Made by a program: the position numbers and the translations under genes. From Deltaproteobacteria bacterium (lineage in GTDB: Bacteria > Desulfobacterota > Dissulfuribacteria > Dissulfuribacterales > UBA3076): a stretch of DNA of 5,404 bases. Shown here in pieces: positions 1-5,404 of the stretch; the first letter of the stretch is position 1, and every line of letters starts with the position of its first letter. Where the stretch lies: NCBI GenBank assembly GCA_013138705.1, contig WTCF01000138.1:1-5404 (forward strand), written 5' to 3'. The notes under the pieces are model-generated. The model was not told the DNA's origin and ran no database searches. It saw only the letters and a list, made by a program, of their open reading frames with translations.

Positions 1-38
1 TTGCGCTCGCCCAACCGGACAGCATTTTGTAAAATAAT

Positions 39-45
39 GGGAGGA
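39..45 (+). promoter_or_regulatory. Ribosome binding site of the antitoxin gene
   Basis: The sequence GGGAGGA lies 7 bases before the ATG at 53. This is a strong Shine-Dalgarno at good spacing and supports that start. Only 38 bases of upstream sequence are in the window, and no clear -35/-10 pair is visible, so the promoter is probably off the left edge or weak. Confidence 0.8.
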
Positions 46-52
46 TATAATC

Positions 53-304
53 ATGCCAACTCTCTCAATACCATACAGTGACGACCTTTTGATATCTACC
101 GGCAAATCAAAAAAAGCACTTGAACAGGAAATGCTCTTTTTACTGGCTGTCAAACTGTTTGAACTGGGCCGTCTTTCTGTTGGTAAAGCAGCAGAACTGT
201 GCAACATGAATAAAATAAAATTCATGGACGAACTAGGCCGTATGGAGATACCTGTAATAAACCTTGATGATGACCAGATCCTGGATGAACTAAAAAATGC
301 GTGA
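53..304 (+). CDS. UPF0175 family protein, probable antitoxin
   Basis: This is a small 83-residue protein that I recognise as UPF0175-like. What is seen: a short N-terminal strand (TLSIPYSDDLL, residues 3-13), a helical stretch (about 20-38), then the family hallmark GRLSVGKAAEL (39-49), followed by a second helix (about 53-63), IPV and an acidic tail rich in Asp and Glu. The GKAAEL segment plus the following helix resembles a helix-turn-helix, so DNA binding and autorepression are plausible, but this is inferred. Members of this family are commonly encoded just before PIN-like DUF3368 genes, as here, and are therefore regarded as antitoxins. The stop overlaps the start of the toxin gene by 8 bases, which suggests coupled translation. 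Length is normal for the family. The start is supported by a strong Shine-Dalgarno 7 bases upstream. The first part of the gene appears AT-richer than the - strand operon, in line with an accessory module. Confidence 0.85.
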   Translation: MPTLSIPYSDDLLISTGKSKKALEQEMLFLLAVKLFELGRLSVGKAAELCNMNKIKFMDELGRMEIPVINLDDDQILDELKNA

Positions 305-785
305 AGCCATAGCTGTTGCAGACAGCGGCCCTCTTATCGGCATGACACGTATCGGCCAGCTTGAGCTTTTACCCCGCATGTTTTCTGAGATTATAGCTCC
401 ACCAGAAGTATGGCGCGAAGTAACAATAAAAGGCCGGGGACTGCCCGGTGCATATGAGATAAGCCAAGTCAAATGGATAACAATCCAAACACCTTCATCT
501 CAATTGGTACAACCTTTAAGCATTCTCGTGGATGCAGGAGAAGCACAGGCAATCGCTTTGGCCCAAACAACACCCGATTGCATCATCCTGCTGGATGATG
601 CCCGAGCAAGAAAAATAGCCGCAAGATTAAACATAAAGCAAATCGGAACCACAGGATTGCTCCTGCGTGCCAAGCGAATGAGGTTGATTGAAAAAATCAA
701 GCCACACATTGAGGCTCTCATCGAAAATGGTATCTATATCCGCCAGGAGTTGGTTGATGCCGTACTCCATGATGCCGGTGAATAA
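297..785 (+). CDS. DUF3368 family PIN-like protein, probable toxin nuclease
   Basis: This 162-residue protein has the layout of the DUF3368 branch of PIN-domain proteins, which are predicted Mg-dependent ribonucleases and toxin partners of UPF0175 proteins. Acidic residues at PIN-like positions are visible: Asp9 in ADSGPLI, Glu38 in PPEVWREV, Glu82 in DAGEAQAIALA, and Asp100-Asp101 in LLDDARAR. GTTGLLL (117-123) and the final helical part (EALIENGIYI, 139-148) also fit the family. The active site therefore looks intact and the gene does not look decayed. The start at 297 lies inside the end of the antitoxin gene (8-base overlap), with only a weak GGATGA about 8 bases before it, so translation probably depends on the upstream gene. 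The RNA target is unknown. The alternative reading, a non-toxic PIN protein, cannot be excluded by sequence alone. The gene ends 74 bases from the convergent cimA gene. Confidence 0.85.
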   Translation: MREAIAVADSGPLIGMTRIGQLELLPRMFSEIIAPPEVWREVTIKGRGLPGAYEISQVKWITIQTPSSQLVQPLSILVDAGEAQAIALAQTTPDCIILLDDARARKIAARLNIKQIGTTGLLLRAKRMRLIEKIKPHIEALIENGIYIRQELVDAVLHDAGE

Positions 786-859
786 AAGACTGATTACAGA
801 TTTGACCCCATACCCTTATTGAACCCTGAACCTGTGAACGGTTACAAAAAAATCTAACC
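786..859. other. Convergent intergenic gap with short repeats
   Basis: These 74 bases separate the stops of the toxin gene (+) and cimA (-). Three TGAAC units occur at 820-824, 827-831 and 835-839. GGTTA at 840-844 is the inverse of TAACC at 855-859, flanking a run of seven A (846-852). A stretch reading TATGGGGTCAAATCTG on the - strand occupies 797-812. I see no GC-rich hairpin followed by a T-run on either strand, so no intrinsic terminator is called. The motifs resemble, from memory, short sequences dispersed between genes in some bacteria, but that cannot be shown from one copy. Confidence 0.4.
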
Positions 860-2446
860 CTACGGCTTTTCTTTTTCTGACTTGAGTAACTTATAGCAGA
901 TAGCATCCACAAGGGCCTGCCAACTGGCCTCGATGATATCGTTGGAAAGCCCGACTGTGCCCCACTTGTCGTGTTGATCCCTTGATTCTATCAGCACCCG
1001 CACCTTGGCCTCTGTCCCGGGACTTCCGGGAAGCACCCTGACCTTATAGTCCTGCAGTGTCATTTCCTTGAGCTGCGGGTAGAATTTTTCAAGGGCCTTT
1101 CTAATGGCGTTATCCAAGGCATTTACCGGTCCATTGCCTACTGCAGCAGTGTGTTCTGTATGGCCACCTACACGCACCTTAATAGTAGCCTCTGCCTGTG
1201 TAGGTTCATTGTCTTTGAACTTCTGGTCTATGACCCTGAAGGCAAGGAGATCAAAGTACTTGCGCCGGGTGCCGAGGGCCTTTCTCATGAGCAATTCAAA
1301 GGAGGCTTCCGCACCTTCGAACTGGAAACCCTGGGCTTCGAGCTCTTTTAGCTGGGCCACGATGTCCAGTACAACAGGGTCATGGCTCTCCAGGTCAAGG
1401 CCAAACTGCTTGGCCTTGGCAAGGATGTTGCTTTTTCCGGAAAGATCCGAGATCAGGATACGCTGTATGTTCCCCACAAGTTCAGGTCTTATGTGTTCAT
1501 ATGATTCAGGATTGCGCTGGACAGCACTGACATGGATACCCCCCTTGTGGGCAAAGGCACTTTCCCCCACATAGGGTTGGTACTTATTGTGGGACAGGTT
1601 TGCGATTTCACTGACAAACCTTGACGCACTGGTGAGCTTATCGAGATTTTTGCCTGCTGTGCATTCATACCCCATTTTGAGCATCAGGCCAGGAATTACG
1701 GAACAGAGGTTGGCATTTCCGCACCTCTCACCAAAACCATTCATGGTCCCCTGGATGTGTGTCACTCCGGCCCTGACCGCCGACAGGGAGTTGGCTACGG
1801 CAACTTCGGCATCATTGTGGCAGTGGATACCCAGTTGAACGCCGTCTCCCAGTATCTTTCGGACATCCCTGATGATTTCCGTCAGTTCATATGGCATAGT
1901 CCCGCCATTAGTATCACAAAGCACAAGGCAATCCGTCCCTCCGGCCAATGCCCGGCGCAGGGTCTCAAGGGCATAGTCACGGTCGGTCTTGTATCCGTCG
2001 AAAAAGTGCTCAGCGTCGTAAAATAGTGTCTGCACCTGGGGTCTCAGCCAGGAAAGGGAGTCCTCTATAAGTTCCAGGTTCCTCTCCGGGGAGATTCTCA
2101 AGACGTCTTTTACATGTATTTCCCATGTCTTTCCGAAAATTATAATAACCGGAGTCCGGGCTGCCACGAGTGCCTTGAGATTTTGATCTTCGTGGGCATG
2201 ATGCCTGGCGTGATGAGTGCTGCCAAAGGCAGCTATCCTGCTGTGGTTTAGGGAATAGTTTTGAATCTCGCGAAAGTATTGTTCGTCTTTTGGGTTGGAC
2301 CCCGGCCAGCCCCCTTCAATGTAATCTACGCCGAGATCATCAAGTTTTAATGTTATCCGGACCTTATCCTCGACAGAGAGGTTAAAATCCTCGGCCTGAG
2401 TCCCGTCCCGAAGGGTTGTGTCATATATTTCGATTTTTTTATTCAT
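860..2446 (-). CDS. cimA: Citramalate synthase
   Basis: The 528-residue product belongs to the LeuA/homocitrate synthase superfamily. It is best called (R)-citramalate synthase, which condenses pyruvate and acetyl-CoA in the cytoplasm, the first step of the threonine-independent route to 2-oxobutyrate and isoleucine. Seen: the catalytic start DTTLRDGTQ (9-17, Arg13-Asp14), the barrel motif IEGGWPGSNPKD (43-54), the metal-binding HCHND (208-212), NGFGERCGNA (236-245) and FAHKGGIHVSAV (298-309). A C-terminal domain (about 395-521) matches the LeuA-type regulatory dimer domain, so feedback control by isoleucine is likely but inferred. IEGGWPGSNPKD and the overall length favour this long CimA type over 2-isopropylmalate synthase. 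The start overlaps the end of lysC by 8 bases. The ATG is followed directly by the conserved N-terminus, so it is well supported. Nothing appears missing or broken. Confidence 0.93.
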   Translation of the reverse strand: MNKKIEIYDTTLRDGTQAEDFNLSVEDKVRITLKLDDLGVDYIEGGWPGSNPKDEQYFREIQNYSLNHSRIAAFGSTHHARHHAHEDQNLKALVAARTPVIIIFGKTWEIHVKDVLRISPERNLELIEDSLSWLRPQVQTLFYDAEHFFDGYKTDRDYALETLRRALAGGTDCLVLCDTNGGTMPYELTEIIRDVRKILGDGVQLGIHCHNDAEVAVANSLSAVRAGVTHIQGTMNGFGERCGNANLCSVIPGLMLKMGYECTAGKNLDKLTSASRFVSEIANLSHNKYQPYVGESAFAHKGGIHVSAVQRNPESYEHIRPELVGNIQRILISDLSGKSNILAKAKQFGLDLESHDPVVLDIVAQLKELEAQGFQFEGAEASFELLMRKALGTRRKYFDLLAFRVIDQKFKDNEPTQAEATIKVRVGGHTEHTAAVGNGPVNALDNAIRKALEKFYPQLKEMTLQDYKVRVLPGSPGTEAKVRVLIESRDQHDKWGTVGLSNDIIEASWQALVDAICYKLLKSEKEKP

Positions 2447-2918
2447 GATTCAGACCAAACTCCTCGTGCAGTGCGCGAACGGCCAATTCGGTGTATTTCT
2501 CCTCAATGACGCATGATACCTTGATCTCAGAGGTGCTAATCATGAGAATATTAATTCCATGCCTGGCCAGGATATCGAACATCTTGCCGGCCACACCTGC
2601 GTGGTTCCTCATGCCCACTCCCACTATAGAAACCTTGGCAATGTTCTGGTCTCCAGCCACCCTCTCAGCCCCGATTTCTTTGGCTACTTTCTGCACTATT
2701 CCCATGGCCTGGTCGTAATTCCCCCGTGGAATTGTAAAGGTCATGTCAGTGAGGTCACCGGCCCTTGTGTTCTGGATGATCATATCAACAACAATGTTTG
2801 CGTTTGAGATCGGATTGAATATGCCTGCGGCTATTCCGGGGCTGTCAGGGACCTTTGTGATGGTAATACGCGCTTCATTTCGGCTGTAGGTAACACCGGA
2901 AACCAAGATCTGTTCCAT
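2439..2918 (-). CDS. lysC: Possible aspartate kinase beta subunit from an in-frame internal start
   Basis: Codon 247 of lysC is an ATG (2918-2916) preceded by a strong Shine-Dalgarno at ideal spacing. Initiation there would give a 159-residue protein starting MEQILVSGV and containing only the two ACT domains. In Bacillus subtilis and Corynebacterium glutamicum, aspartate kinase is an alpha2beta2 enzyme whose beta chain arises from just such an in-frame internal start at nearly the same place, just ahead of the first ACT domain. The position match is therefore meaningful. The sequence shows a capable start site; that it is used here is inferred. If real, the small chain would bind the effector amino acid and stabilise the large chain. 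The alternative is that the codons VVKEDKTM happen to spell a Shine-Dalgarno and ATG. Confidence 0.65.
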   Translation of the reverse strand: MEQILVSGVTYSRNEARITITKVPDSPGIAAGIFNPISNANIVVDMIIQNTRAGDLTDMTFTIPRGNYDQAMGIVQKVAKEIGAERVAGDQNIAKVSIVGVGMRNHAGVAGKMFDILARHGINILMISTSEIKVSCVIEEKYTELAVRALHEEFGLNHE

Positions 2919-3656
2919 AGTTTTATCCTCCTTAACCACATGAGTCCCTGTGTTGTAAGTAAAACTCGATCTCACATGGAGAGGCATGCCGTATCGCATG
3001 GCAAACTCCACTGATCGGATCTCAAGGACCTTTGCACCGAGGCTTGCCATTTCCATCATCTCCTCATAGGAGATTCTGTCTATCTTTCTGGCATCCGGAC
3101 ATATATTGGGATCTGTTGTGTAGACTCCGTCTACATCTGTATAAATTTCGCAGATATCAGCATTAAGGACTACAGCTACTGCCACTGCAGTTGTGTCTGA
3201 GCCGCCCCTTCCGAGGGTGGTGATATTACCTCTAGGGGTAACTCCCTGAAATCCTGCCACAACAGGAATATGTCCTGATTTGATGGCTGCATTGAGTTTC
3301 TCAGTTGATATGTCCAGGATCCTGGCCTTTCCGTGGTCTGAATCCGTGTCGATTGGGATCTGATAACCCAGAAAGGACGTGGCCTCAAAGCCTTTTTCTC
3401 TGACTGCCATGGCAAAGAGGGAGGTGGTCATCTGCTCTCCGGTGGCCAGCAATACGTCAAGTTCCCTGGGGTCCGATGTTGATTGCACTTGCCTTGCCAG
3501 GTCAATAAGCCGGTCGGTCTCCCCTGCCATGGCAGAGAGGACTACCACCACATCATCCCCCTGCTTTTTGCAGGCAATCACATGATCTGCAACTCTTTTA
3601 ATCAGATCGCAGTCAGCTACTGAAGAACCGCCATACTTCTGTACGATTAAAGCCAT
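2439..3656 (-). CDS. lysC: Aspartate kinase (aspartokinase), alpha subunit
   Basis: The 405-residue product phosphorylates aspartate with ATP, the committed step to lysine, threonine and methionine. Seen: the N-terminal KYGGSS (7-12), Ser41 in LSAMAG, ATGEQ (71-75, Glu74), the nucleotide-binding segment TTLGRGGSDTTA (146-157), and YTDVDGVYTTDP (172-183). EIRSVEFAMRYGMPLHVRSSF closes the kinase domain near 232. Two ACT-type regulatory domains follow: ITKVPDSPGIAAGIF begins the first (about 263-325) and KVSIVGVGMRNHAGVAG the second (about 340-400). These would bind lysine and/or threonine as feedback inhibitors. This is the standard length of a monofunctional, lysC-type kinase with no fused homoserine dehydrogenase. 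The start is 2 bases past the stop of the J-domain gene and overlaps cimA at its end. An internal start giving a separate beta subunit is described in its own entry. Confidence 0.96.
   Translation of the reverse strand: MALIVQKYGGSSVADCDLIKRVADHVIACKKQGDDVVVVLSAMAGETDRLIDLARQVQSTSDPRELDVLLATGEQMTTSLFAMAVREKGFEATSFLGYQIPIDTDSDHGKARILDISTEKLNAAIKSGHIPVVAGFQGVTPRGNITTLGRGGSDTTAVAVAVVLNADICEIYTDVDGVYTTDPNICPDARKIDRISYEEMMEMASLGAKVLEIRSVEFAMRYGMPLHVRSSFTYNTGTHVVKEDKTMEQILVSGVTYSRNEARITITKVPDSPGIAAGIFNPISNANIVVDMIIQNTRAGDLTDMTFTIPRGNYDQAMGIVQKVAKEIGAERVAGDQNIAKVSIVGVGMRNHAGVAGKMFDILARHGINILMISTSEIKVSCVIEEKYTELAVRALHEEFGLNHE
2460..2464 (-). promoter_or_regulatory. Distant ribosome binding site of cimA
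   Basis: On the - strand AGGAG lies 13 bases before the cimA ATG (2446-2444), which is longer than ideal. Because the cimA start overlaps the lysC stop (2441-2439), ribosomes finishing lysC are probably the main source of cimA initiation. The site lies within the last codons of lysC. Confidence 0.5.
2927..2933 (-). promoter_or_regulatory. Internal Shine-Dalgarno inside lysC
   Basis: On the - strand AAGGAGG is followed by an 8-base spacer (ATAAAACT) and the in-frame ATG of codon 247. It is as strong as or stronger than the ribosome binding sites in front of lysC and cimA themselves. The AT-rich spacer should be easy to keep unfolded. The site lies in the linker between the kinase and ACT domains. 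Confidence 0.7.
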
Positions 3657-3658
3657 AG

Positions 3659-3970
3659 CTATTCTTCCTCATGGTCTCCGGTCCAGATAGGGTCCTGTCC
3701 GAAGTGATGCATCCACCATTCTCCCTCGGTCATGCCATCCTCATTTGGATTGAGCTTTATTGCATACCTATCGGAATATTCCATCAAAATACTGTAGGCC
3801 GCATTTAGCCCGGCCATCTCTTCTGATGTGTCTATACCGGGATTTCTGTCTGGATGAAGGTCTCTGCAGCGACGCCTGTATGCCTCCAGTATCTCTATCC
3901 TGGTTACCTGTTCAGGAAGCTTGAGAAGCTTTCTGGCTTGATCTATATCCTTCCAGCGATTGTGCCTCAT
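3659..3970 (-). CDS. Small J-domain (DnaJ-like) protein
   Basis: This 103-residue protein is essentially a lone J-domain. Residues about 7-68 form the expected helices: DIDQARKLLKLPE (8-20), then IEILEAYRRRCRDLHPD (25-41) with the essential HPD tripeptide at 39-41, then EEMAGLNAAYSILME (50-64). HPD is the contact that stimulates DnaK-type Hsp70 ATPase, so it probably recruits DnaK in the cytoplasm. There is no Gly/Phe linker, zinc finger or substrate-binding domain, so it is not a full DnaJ. The C-terminal tail is short, acidic and Trp-rich (EWWMHHFGQDPIW, 84-96) and may contact a client. The start has only a weak Shine-Dalgarno (GGTGA about 13 bases upstream). It sits 30 bases after the PEPCK-like gene and 2 bases before lysC, so it is in the operon. 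Its client is unknown; neighbouring enzymes are candidates by context only. Confidence 0.85.
   Translation of the reverse strand: MRHNRWKDIDQARKLLKLPEQVTRIEILEAYRRRCRDLHPDRNPGIDTSEEMAGLNAAYSILMEYSDRYAIKLNPNEDGMTEGEWWMHHFGQDPIWTGDHEEE
3665..3670 (-). promoter_or_regulatory. Ribosome binding site of lysC
   Basis: On the - strand GAGGAA lies 8 bases before the lysC ATG (3656-3654). It is embedded in the final Glu codons of the upstream J-domain gene. It supports the chosen start and close coupling between the two genes. Confidence 0.75.
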
Positions 3971-4000
3971 AAGTTATAAAGTCACCAGGGATACACCTTA

Positions 4001-5404
4001 TTATTCAAAGTCCAGGGCGCTTTGATCTTCAATTATTTTATAGACGTGGTCTTCATGATAGGGCAATGACTCCCTTATGTGTTCGGAGATCTCACCAAAC
4101 CTGGCCTCAAAATCCTCAAGATACTCTGTCCTGCCCTTGAGGAAATTCTTTATCTTCTTTCTGAGGATTTCCTTGTCAGGAAAAAGAGAGTGGGCGTTCA
4201 TGAGTGACAGGTTGGCCCGGTCGCATTTAATCGGGTAATGATAGCCCAATAAATCCGGTTCGGAGCTGAACCGCAGCTCTATGCGACTGAGATCATTGTA
4301 AATACCAAGAGACTGGCGCAAGGTCACCTTTGCATCGTCCGTGCCTATAGTGCCTGTATTGGACAGATAGCACTTTATGCGGTTTCTCTTTATAATATCA
4401 TGGAAAATCATCGCATGCTCAAGAAGATTCCCGCAAACAAAAGGGTCAAGAAAGAAGACTCGCTTAAACTTACCTGCCTCCTCGGGATTGCCTCCGGAAC
4501 TCTCAATTGATTCGCCGTAGATAAACTGCATGGTGGCCTGCTCAGGAGTCAACTTGTTTATGGCATTGATCATGGGATTTCTTGTAAGGATGATTATATA
4601 ATCCAACCTGTCCGCCCTTAAAGACGGGCTTGCTATTTCAAGGTTCTCTCTCGTGATAACGGCCCGGCCATTTGCCGTCTTGGAAATATCTTTGAAATCA
4701 GGTATATACGGGTATTTGCTAATGGCAACATTTTCCAGGAAGGCATCACGGGAGTCTGCCCCACGGAGTATTTCAGGCTGGCTCTCATCCAGCCCCTCTG
4801 TCTTTACGTACAATCCTCCCATCTCAAAGGCCGCGTAGCTCCCGTCAAAGGCCAGAGTACCACCATCGTCACCTATCATCTCAGAGCTCTCCCTGTGAAG
4901 CTTGGCGAACTTTCTGCAAAGTGTTGTTGTCTTACCTGTAGCAGTGAGGCCCGAGACACCCGCAACCACTTCCTTCAGCTCCGGTCTTTCGGTTTCAAGA
5001 TCGTATATCCAGAGCCGGTCCCTTCTGGCACCTGAGTGCAGGAAGATGCCTGTCTTGTCAATGGCTTTTACCCGCCAGTCCTCAAATTGGAAGACACCCT
5101 TTTTCCCTTCACCAACGTATAGGCTGTTTTTGCATATCTTTACCTGCTCGCCCCTATTTTCTCCCATCCAGAGGCGGATGGCAATATCCTTGTCAATAAG
5201 CTTTTTGTGCTTGTTGTTTTCAAATGCCTCGTCTGTAAAGAAGATAATGGTGTAAGTGGGATCTTCCACCACCCTGCCGGCCGGATAGTCCATAAGTAGC
5301 TTGAGACCATAGGCTAGCTGGGCATAGACTTCAGGAATTATAAATCGGACCGTAATTCCATCCCGCCCGTCCCCTACTATGGTATCCAGTGATATTATTC
5401 GTTC
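4001..5404 (-). CDS. Divergent ATP-type phosphoenolpyruvate carboxykinase, 5' end cut by window edge
   Basis: The reading frame stays open to the right edge, giving 467 visible residues. The in-frame ATG at 5293 is probably internal, because VRFIIPEVYAQLAYG just before it matches the family (LSVRFITEVAWQAHF in E. coli PckA). About 115 N-terminal residues should be missing. Numbering from that internal Met: LYVGEGKKGVF (58-68) matches YGGEMKKGMF with Tyr59 and Lys65; His86 is in LHSGA; the P-loop GLTATGKTT is 115-123; the metal-binding IGDD is 140-143; and DAFLENVAI is 183-191. The expected reaction is oxaloacetate plus ATP to PEP, CO2 and ADP in the cytoplasm. It is divergent: Lys247 stands where E. 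coli has Arg333, Lys322 where it has Arg449, and the usual TEPxPTFSxCFG segment is not recognisable. Classical gluconeogenic activity is therefore likely but not certain. It is the first visible gene of the - strand operon. Confidence 0.8.
   Translation of the reverse strand, partial: ERIISLDTIVGDGRDGITVRFIIPEVYAQLAYGLKLLMDYPAGRVVEDPTYTIIFFTDEAFENNKHKKLIDKDIAIRLWMGENRGEQVKICKNSLYVGEGKKGVFQFEDWRVKAIDKTGIFLHSGARRDRLWIYDLETERPELKEVVAGVSGLTATGKTTTLCRKFAKLHRESSEMIGDDGGTLAFDGSYAAFEMGGLYVKTEGLDESQPEILRGADSRDAFLENVAISKYPYIPDFKDISKTANGRAVITRENLEIASPSLRADRLDYIIILTRNPMINAINKLTPEQATMQFIYGESIESSGGNPEEAGKFKRVFFLDPFVCGNLLEHAMIFHDIIKRNRIKCYLSNTGTIGTDDAKVTLRQSLGIYNDLSRIELRFSSEPDLLGYHYPIKCDRANLSLMNAHSLFPDKEILRKKIKNFLKGRTEYLEDFEARFGEISEHIRESLPYHEDHVYKIIEDQSALDFE

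Noticed and set aside
1..30. Faint resemblance of the left edge (GCTCGCCCAACCGGACAGC) to part of an integron attC site
   Set aside because: No GTTRRRY core site precedes the antitoxin gene, and no paired attC follows the toxin gene, so a gene cassette cannot be supported.
46..51. Perfect TATAAT before the antitoxin ATG
   Set aside because: It sits between the Shine-Dalgarno and the start codon, would put the transcript start inside the gene, and has no -35 match about 17 bases upstream.
840..875. Candidate intrinsic terminator after cimA (T7 on the - strand)
   Set aside because: The only stems before the T-run are 4 pairs with a mismatch, and the GGTTA/TAACC pair encloses the T-run in its loop. 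Neither is a GC-rich hairpin followed by T.
1298..1305. AAAGGAGG on the + strand inside cimA
   Set aside because: No start codon follows at usable spacing, and the bases are explained by the Glu-Ala-Ser-Phe codons on the - strand.
1104..1574. A 156-codon + strand open frame opposite cimA
   Set aside because: It is antisense to a well-supported cimA, has no recognisable domain and no good ribosome binding site; its composition is explained by the codons on the other strand.
4902..5255. A 117-codon + strand open frame opposite the PEPCK-like gene
   Set aside because: It lies antisense to the P-loop and substrate region of a clear homologue, and its Ser/Pro-rich product resembles no family.

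Overview
The window looks like an anaerobic-type bacterial chromosome, most likely Desulfobacterota (the former Deltaproteobacteria). This is inferred from the pairing of a citramalate synthase gene with an aspartate kinase gene, from a very small J-domain protein, from a divergent ATP-type PEP carboxykinase, and from moderate GC content. No rRNA, tRNA or other phylogenetic marker is present, so the placement is tentative.

Layout. Positions 53-785 (+ strand) hold a compact two-gene toxin-antitoxin module: a UPF0175-family antitoxin followed, with an 8-base overlap, by a DUF3368/PIN-type toxin. Positions 786-859 are a 74-base convergent gap with short repeats and no convincing terminator. From 860 to the right edge everything lies on the - strand and reads right to left as one tight gene string. 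It begins with a PEP carboxykinase-like gene whose 5' end is cut by the window edge (4001-5404). Next come a 103-residue J-domain protein (3659-3970), aspartate kinase lysC (2439-3656) and citramalate synthase cimA (860-2446). The gaps are 30 bases, 2 bases and an 8-base overlap, so co-transcription and translational coupling are likely.

How the genes work together. LysC commits aspartate to lysine, threonine, methionine and, through threonine, isoleucine. CimA makes citramalate from pyruvate and acetyl-CoA, giving a threonine-independent route to 2-oxobutyrate and isoleucine. PEP carboxykinase, if active, works at the oxaloacetate/PEP node that feeds both aspartate and pyruvate. The - strand string therefore reads as a central-carbon-to-amino-acid operon with a J-domain protein of unknown client.

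The strongest unusual signals are three. A near-perfect internal Shine-Dalgarno and ATG inside lysC would yield a separate regulatory (beta) subunit. The PEPCK-like protein keeps its P-loop and metal-binding motifs but has lysine where two key arginines are expected. The convergent gap contains short sequences that may belong to a dispersed repeat. I found no CRISPR array, phage genes, intact insertion sequence or clearly new multi-gene system.
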